From contig NZ_WHPN01000281.1 of the NCBI RefSeq assembly GCF_009735685.1, positions 1-64,000 of the forward strand: a stretch of DNA of 64,000 nucleotides, in the 5' to 3' direction. Positions 59,477 through 64,000 of the stretch are shown piece after piece. The stretch is from Streptomyces lycii. Lineage in GTDB: Bacteria > Actinomycetota > Actinomycetes > Streptomycetales > Streptomycetaceae. The notes below the pieces were generated by a model. The model made no database searches. It worked only from the letters and a program-made list of their open reading frames with translations, and was not told where the DNA came from. Position numbers and translations under genes: made by a program. Every line of letters begins with the position of its first letter. The first letter of the stretch is position 1.

Positions 59477-60886
59477 GTGAGCAGTACCGTCAACACCGGC
59501 AACACCACCACCATCGGCCCGATGGGGGCGCCGAGCCGGCGCAACACCGAGCTCGCGCTGCTCGTCTTCGCCGTCCTCATCCCGGTCTTCGCCTACATCA
59601 ACGTCGGGCTGGCGAAGGAGGGCACCGTCCCGGCCGGCGTGCTCGGCTACACCGGCGGGCTCGGCCTGCTCGCGGGCATCGCGCATGTGATGGTGCGCAA
59701 GTTCGCCCCGTACGCCGACCCGCTGATGCTGCCCGTCGCCACCCTGCTCAACGGCCTCGGTCTGGTGCTGATCTGGCGGCTCGACCAGGAGCCGACCATC
59801 ACCACCGACGCTCTCGGCGGCGCGATGGCGCCCGGCCAGCTGATGTGGTCCACGCTCGGCGTCGCGCTCTTCCTGGGCGTGCTGGTCTTCCTCAAGGACC
59901 ACCGGGTGCTCCAGCGCTACACCTACATCTCCATGGTGGTGGCGCTGATCCTGCTGATCCTGCCGATGTTCTTCCCGGCCCGGTTCGGCGCGCGCATCTG
60001 GATCACCATCCCCGGAGTCGGCTCTCTCCAGCCCGGCGAGTTCGCGAAGATCATCATCGCGGTGTTCTTCGCCGGCTACCTGATGGTCAAGCGGGACGCG
60101 CTCGCCCTGGCCAGCCGCCGCTTCATGGGCCTGTACCTGCCCCGCGGGCGCGACCTCGGCCCGATCCTCGTCATCTGGGCGCTCAGCCTGATGATCCTGA
60201 TCTTCGAGACCGACCTGGGCACCTCGCTGCTCTTCTTCGGCCTCTTCGTGATCATGCTGTACGTCGCCACCGAGCGCACCAGCTGGGTCGTCTTCGGCCT
60301 GACGCTGAGCGCCGCGGGCGCCGTCACCGTCGCGACCTTCGCCTCCCACGTGCAGAGCCGTGTCGACAACTGGCTGAACCCGCTGTCGCTCGCCGAGAAC
60401 GGCGGCGTCACCGAGACCGCCCAGGCCATGTACACCTTCGGGGCCGGCGGCATCCTCGGCTCCGGTCTCGGCCAGGGCTACTCCCGGCTGATCGGCGGCA
60501 TCGCCCCGAAGAGCGACTACATCCTCGCCACCGTCGGCGAGGAACTGGGCCTGACCGGCCTGATGGCCATCCTGGTCCTCTACGGCCTGCTCATCGAGCG
60601 CGGCCTGCGCACCGCGCTCGCCGCCCGGGACCCGTTCGGCAAGCTGCTCGCGGTCGGCCTCGCCGGGGCGTTCGCGCTCCAGGTGTTCGTCGTCGCCGGC
60701 GGTGTCACCGGACTGATCCCGCTCACCGGCATGACCATGCCGTTCCTCGCCCAGGGCGGTTCCTCCGTGATCGCCAACTGGGCCCTGATCGCGATCCTGC
60801 TGCGGATCAGCGACACCGCGCGCCGCCCGGCCCCCGCCCCGGCCCCGTCCACCGATGCCGAGATGACCCAGGTGGTCCGACCGTGA
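59477..60886 (+). CDS. rodA: FtsW/RodA/SpoVE-family peptidoglycan glycosyltransferase
   Basis: 469 aa from GTG 59477 (GGGGAG upstream), about 10-12 helices. SEDS signatures: PARFGARIWITIPGVGSLQPGEFAKIIIAVFFAGYL, IFETDLGTSLLFFGLFVIML, and GVTGLIPLTGMTMPFLAQGGSSVIANWALIAILLRI. Polymerises lipid II; partner transpeptidase is the next gene. Its stop overlaps pbpA (GTGA). Confidence 0.95.
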   Translation: MSSTVNTGNTTTIGPMGAPSRRNTELALLVFAVLIPVFAYINVGLAKEGTVPAGVLGYTGGLGLLAGIAHVMVRKFAPYADPLMLPVATLLNGLGLVLIWRLDQEPTITTDALGGAMAPGQLMWSTLGVALFLGVLVFLKDHRVLQRYTYISMVVALILLILPMFFPARFGARIWITIPGVGSLQPGEFAKIIIAVFFAGYLMVKRDALALASRRFMGLYLPRGRDLGPILVIWALSLMILIFETDLGTSLLFFGLFVIMLYVATERTSWVVFGLTLSAAGAVTVATFASHVQSRVDNWLNPLSLAENGGVTETAQAMYTFGAGGILGSGLGQGYSRLIGGIAPKSDYILATVGEELGLTGLMAILVLYGLLIERGLRTALAARDPFGKLLAVGLAGAFALQVFVVAGGVTGLIPLTGMTMPFLAQGGSSVIANWALIAILLRISDTARRPAPAPAPSTDAEMTQVVRP

Positions 60887-62349
60887 ACAAGCCCCTCCGA
60901 CGGGTCGCCATCTTCTGCGGCCTGCTCGTCCTGGCCCTGCTCGTCCGCGTCAACTGGGTGCAGTTCGTCCAGGCGGAAGAGCTGCAGAGCGACAAGAACA
61001 ACCGACGCGTCGCCATCGAGCGCTACAGCGTGCCGCGCGGCAACATCATCGTCGACGGCAAGGCCATCACCGGCTCGACCAAGACGGACAGCGGCGACTT
61101 CGAGTACAAGCGGACGTACAAGAACGGCGAGATGTGGGCGCCCGTCACCGGCTACGCCTCCCAGGCGTACGGCGCCGACAAGCTGGAGAGCCTGTACGAC
61201 GAGATCCTGACCGGCAGCGACGACCGGCTGTTCTTCAACCGCACGATCGACATGCTGACCGGCAAGGAGCAGAAGGGCGGCCAGGTCGTCACCACCCTCA
61301 AGCGCGACGCCCAGGAGGCCGCGTACAAGGGGCTCGGTGACAAGAAGGGCGCCGTCGCCGCGATCGACCCGTCCACCGGCGCGATCCTGGCGCTCGCCAG
61401 CACGCCGAGCTACGACCCGTCGTCCATCGCCGGCATGACCGACACCGACCAGGAGAACTACCAGCGGCTCCTGAAGGACCCGGACAAGCCGATGAACAAC
61501 CGGCCGCTGCGTGAGACGTTCTTCCCCGGCTCCACCTTCAAGGTCGTCACGGCGGCCGCCGCCCTGGAGCACGGCCTGATCGACGACATCGACGCGAAAA
61601 CCGAGACCCCGGCGCCGTACATCCTGCCGAACACCAAGACCGAGCTGAAGAACGACGGACCGCACCCGACCTGCGAGAACGGTTCGCTCCGCGAGGCGCT
61701 GCGGGTCTCCTGCAACACCGTCTTCGGCAAGCTCGGCGCCGACATGGGCCGCGACAAGCTGGTCGAGACGGCCGAGAAATTCGGCTTCAACGACCCGGAG
61801 ATCGACGTCCCCGTGCGGGCCGCCCGCAGCAACGTCTCCACCGAGATGGACAAGCCGCAGACCGCGCTCTCCGCGATCGGCCAGTTCGAGACCGCCGCCA
61901 CCCCGCTCCAGATGGCCATGGTGACGTCGGCCGTCGCCAACGACGGCAAGCTGATGAAGCCGTACATGGTCGACCAGCTGCGCGCGCCGAACCTCAACGT
62001 GATCGAGCAGACCAGCCCCGAGGAGATGAGCCGGCCGCTCTCGCCGGAGAACGCCCAGAAGCTCCAGCAGGCGATGGAGACCGTCGTAGAGAAGGGCACC
62101 GGCACCGGGGCGCAGCTCCCGAACGCCACGGTCGGCGGCAAGACCGGTACCGCGCAGCGCGGTGTGGACAACAGCGAGAAGCCGTACGCCTGGTTCATCT
62201 CGTACGCCAAGACCGACCAGGGCTCGCCCGTGGCCGTCGCCGTCGTGGTCGAGGACTCCGACGCCTCGCGCGAGGACATCAGCGGTGGCGGGCTCGCGGC
62301 GCCGATCGCCAAGAGCGTCATGCAGGCCGTCATCGACGGAAACAAGTGA
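60883..62349 (+). CDS. pbpA: Penicillin-binding protein PbpA (class B, PBP2-like)
   Basis: 488 aa from GTG 60883. One N-terminal membrane anchor (RVAIFCGLLVLALLVRVNWVQFV), then the class B transpeptidase. Active-site serine S217 in STFK, SCN at 276-278, KTG at 420-422 (GGKTGTAQRG). It crosslinks peptidoglycan made by the RodA protein. Confidence 0.95.
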   Translation: MNKPLRRVAIFCGLLVLALLVRVNWVQFVQAEELQSDKNNRRVAIERYSVPRGNIIVDGKAITGSTKTDSGDFEYKRTYKNGEMWAPVTGYASQAYGADKLESLYDEILTGSDDRLFFNRTIDMLTGKEQKGGQVVTTLKRDAQEAAYKGLGDKKGAVAAIDPSTGAILALASTPSYDPSSIAGMTDTDQENYQRLLKDPDKPMNNRPLRETFFPGSTFKVVTAAAALEHGLIDDIDAKTETPAPYILPNTKTELKNDGPHPTCENGSLREALRVSCNTVFGKLGADMGRDKLVETAEKFGFNDPEIDVPVRAARSNVSTEMDKPQTALSAIGQFETAATPLQMAMVTSAVANDGKLMKPYMVDQLRAPNLNVIEQTSPEEMSRPLSPENAQKLQQAMETVVEKGTGTGAQLPNATVGGKTGTAQRGVDNSEKPYAWFISYAKTDQGSPVAVAVVVEDSDASREDISGGGLAAPIAKSVMQAVIDGNK

Positions 62350-62517
62350 TCCCGGTCACGTGCTGATCCGAACTCCCCGCGCAGTCGTACCGGTCCTGTA
62401 TCAGGTCCCGGTGACGGGCGGGTCCCGTGAGACGTCCCGGGTACGGTATGCCCGTGCAGCACACCGCCGGGCCCCGTACCGGCGCGGTCGGGAATGACGG
62501 AGAGGGCTGGAGAAGCT

Positions 62518-64000
62518 ATGGAAGAGCCGCGTCGCCTCGGCGGCCGGTACGAGCTGGGCTCGGTGCTCGGCCGCGGTGGCATGGCGGAGGTCTACCTCGC
62601 CCACGACACCCGGCTCGGCCGCACCGTCGCTGTGAAGACACTGCGGGTCGACCTGGCCCGCGATCCGTCCTTCCAGGCCCGGTTCCGCCGCGAGGCCCAG
62701 TCGGCCGCCTCCCTGAACCATCCGTCCATCGTCGCGGTGTACGACACGGGCGAGGACTACGTCGACGGCGTCTCGATCCCGTACATCGTGATGGAGTACG
62801 TCGACGGCTCGACGCTGCGGGAGCTGCTGCACTCCGGTCGCAAGCTGCTTCCCGAGCGCTCGCTGGAGATGACCACCGGGGTCCTCCAGGCGCTGGAGTA
62901 CTCCCACCGGGCCGGCATCGTCCACCGCGACATCAAGCCCGCGAACGTCATGCTGACGCGCAACGGCCAGGTCAAGGTGATGGACTTCGGCATCGCCCGT
63001 GCCATGGGCGACTCCGGCATGACCATGACCCAGACGGCCGCCGTGATCGGCACCGCGCAGTACCTCTCCCCCGAGCAGGCCAAGGGCGAGCAGGTCGACG
63101 CCCGCTCCGACCTCTACTCCACCGGCTGCCTGCTGTACGAGCTGCTGACCGTCCGGCCGCCGTTCGTGGGCGACTCGCCGGTGGCCGTCGCGTACCAGCA
63201 CGTGCGCGAGGAGCCCCAGCCGCCGAGCGCGTTCGACCCCGAGATCACGCCCGAGATGGACGCCATCGTCCTCAAGGCGCTGACGAAGGACCCCGACTAC
63301 CGCTACCAGTCCGCCGACGAGATGCGCGCCGACATCGAGGCCGCCCTCGACGGCCGGCCCGTCGCCGCGACCGCCGCCCTCGGCGCCGTCGGCTACGGCG
63401 CGGGCTACGGCGACGACCAGCCGACGACGGCACTGCGGGCCCAGGACTCCGCGGGCGGCGGCCAGACCTCGATGCTGCCGCCGATGCGGGAGGACGACGG
63501 CGGCTACGGCTACGACGACCGGCCCGACCGGCGCCGCGGCGGCGGGAAGAAGAGCAACACCTCCACGATCCTGCTGGTGGTCGCGGGCCTGCTGGTCCTG
63601 ATCGGCGCCATCTTCATCGGCCGGGAACTCTTCGGCCCCAAGGCGGACAACGACGTCCCGGCCCCGAATCTCGTCGGCAAGTCCTACGAGGACGCGCAGA
63701 AGACCGCGGAGAACGTCGACCTGGAGGTCGCCAAGGGCGGCACGGAGACCTGCGAGAGCGGTGAGAAGAACTCCGTCACCAAGCAGTCCCCCAAGGCCGA
63801 GACCGAGGTCGCCAAGGGTGACACCGTCACCGTCACCCTTTGCTCCGGCCCCGAGACCATCGCCATCCCGGACGTCGTCGGGGTGAAGTTCGAGGACGCC
63901 GAGGCCGAGCTCGAGGACAAGGGCTTCGAGAACATCCAGCGCAAGGACGTCGAGTCCGAGCGCACCCCGGGCACGGTCACCGCTCAGACGCCGGACGCGG
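62518..64000 (+). CDS. pknB: PASTA Ser/Thr kinase, PknB-like (cut by window end)
   Basis: At least 494 residues; no stop before the window edge. Kinase: glycine loop GRGGMAEVY (18-26), K40, HRDIKPAN with D138, DFG, activation loop TMTQTAAVIGTAQYLSPEQ. One membrane helix near 346-368, then PASTA repeats beginning NLVGKSYEDAQKTAENVDLEV and IPDVVGVKFEDAEAELEDKGF, with more probably beyond the edge. Senses muropeptides or lipid II and controls growth with PstP. ATG 62518 follows GGAGAAG. Confidence 0.94.
   Translation, partial: MEEPRRLGGRYELGSVLGRGGMAEVYLAHDTRLGRTVAVKTLRVDLARDPSFQARFRREAQSAASLNHPSIVAVYDTGEDYVDGVSIPYIVMEYVDGSTLRELLHSGRKLLPERSLEMTTGVLQALEYSHRAGIVHRDIKPANVMLTRNGQVKVMDFGIARAMGDSGMTMTQTAAVIGTAQYLSPEQAKGEQVDARSDLYSTGCLLYELLTVRPPFVGDSPVAVAYQHVREEPQPPSAFDPEITPEMDAIVLKALTKDPDYRYQSADEMRADIEAALDGRPVAATAALGAVGYGAGYGDDQPTTALRAQDSAGGGQTSMLPPMREDDGGYGYDDRPDRRRGGGKKSNTSTILLVVAGLLVLIGAIFIGRELFGPKADNDVPAPNLVGKSYEDAQKTAENVDLEVAKGGTETCESGEKNSVTKQSPKAETEVAKGDTVTVTLCSGPETIAIPDVVGVKFEDAEAELEDKGFENIQRKDVESERTPGTVTAQTPDA

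Overview
This is a very high-GC actinobacterial chromosome segment, almost certainly from a Streptomyces or close relative. Evidence for this: GTG starts and stop/start overlaps (ATGA, GTGA, TGATG) are frequent, third positions are GC-saturated, and several families are typical of the genus (WhiG-type sigma factor, MobA-DUF6457 fusion, bacterial proteasome activator, DUF6153, DUF5819, PASTA kinases). From memory, the gene order bkdCBA, response regulator, phosphotransferase, Ser/Thr kinases, proteasome activator, bkdCBA again, Lrp regulator, and later fhaA-fhaB-pstP-rodA-pbpA-pknB, resembles the S. coelicolor SCO3815-SCO3848 core region with accessory blocks inserted. No transposon, integrase, phage gene or CRISPR array was seen.

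Layout. (1) 1-2467: branched-chain 2-oxoacid dehydrogenase cluster 1 (bkdA-bkdB-bkdC, minus strand; bkdC is cut by the window edge). (2) 2813-9752: orphan LuxR-type response regulator, APH-like phosphotransferase, two divergent membrane Ser/Thr kinases, and a Bpa/PafE proteasome activator. (3) 9850-16386: small membrane protein, quinone oxidoreductase, K+ channel with RCK domain, and MoeA and MobA-DUF6457, both swollen by in-frame repeats. (4) 16670-22049: bkd cluster 2 and a divergent Lrp regulator. (5) 22385-24264: a coupled operon of a small membrane protein, an ECF-like sigma factor and a WhiG paralogue. (6) 24701-27573: TetR regulator and paaN. (7) 27730-34465: sugar ABC importer (no ATPase), PfkB kinase, DeoR regulator and GH4 glycosidase. 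(8) 34691-37517: SpoU methyltransferase with an HTTM/DUF5819 (SdpB/SdpA-like) pair. (9) 37798-41615: paaABCDE epoxidase operon. (10) 41761-49281: rhodanese, J-domain protein, DUF2252, MarR, and a NarL-type two-component pair with an unusual kinase. (11) 49865-55404: copper block (DUF6153, DUF305, CopA, CopZ, secreted His-rich protein) with two exact CsoR-type operators. (12) tRNA-Leu(CAG). (13) 56402-64000: fhaA-fhaB-pstP-rodA-pbpA-pknB, the cell-wall growth and phosphosignalling operon.

How the parts work together. The TetR gene beside paaN probably controls both paaN and the distant paaABCDE operon: one identical 19-base sequence, containing an 18-base operator-like palindrome, lies in both promoters in opposite orientation. 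The bkd clusters feed branched-chain acyl-CoA into fatty acid and polyketide synthesis, and the Lrp gene is their likely regulator. The last operon couples peptidoglycan synthesis (RodA/PBP2-like) to a PASTA kinase and PP2C phosphatase, with FHA proteins as phosphothreonine readers.

The most unusual global trait is short tandem repetition. Repeats inside genes have unit lengths divisible by three (30 bp in moeA, 27/39/51 bp in mobA); several between genes do not (7, 14, 43 bp). The best candidates for something undescribed are the small membrane protein/ECF/WhiG-like sigma operon, the repeat-expanded molybdenum cofactor pair, and the histidine kinase with a C-terminal membrane-anchored BamE-like domain.
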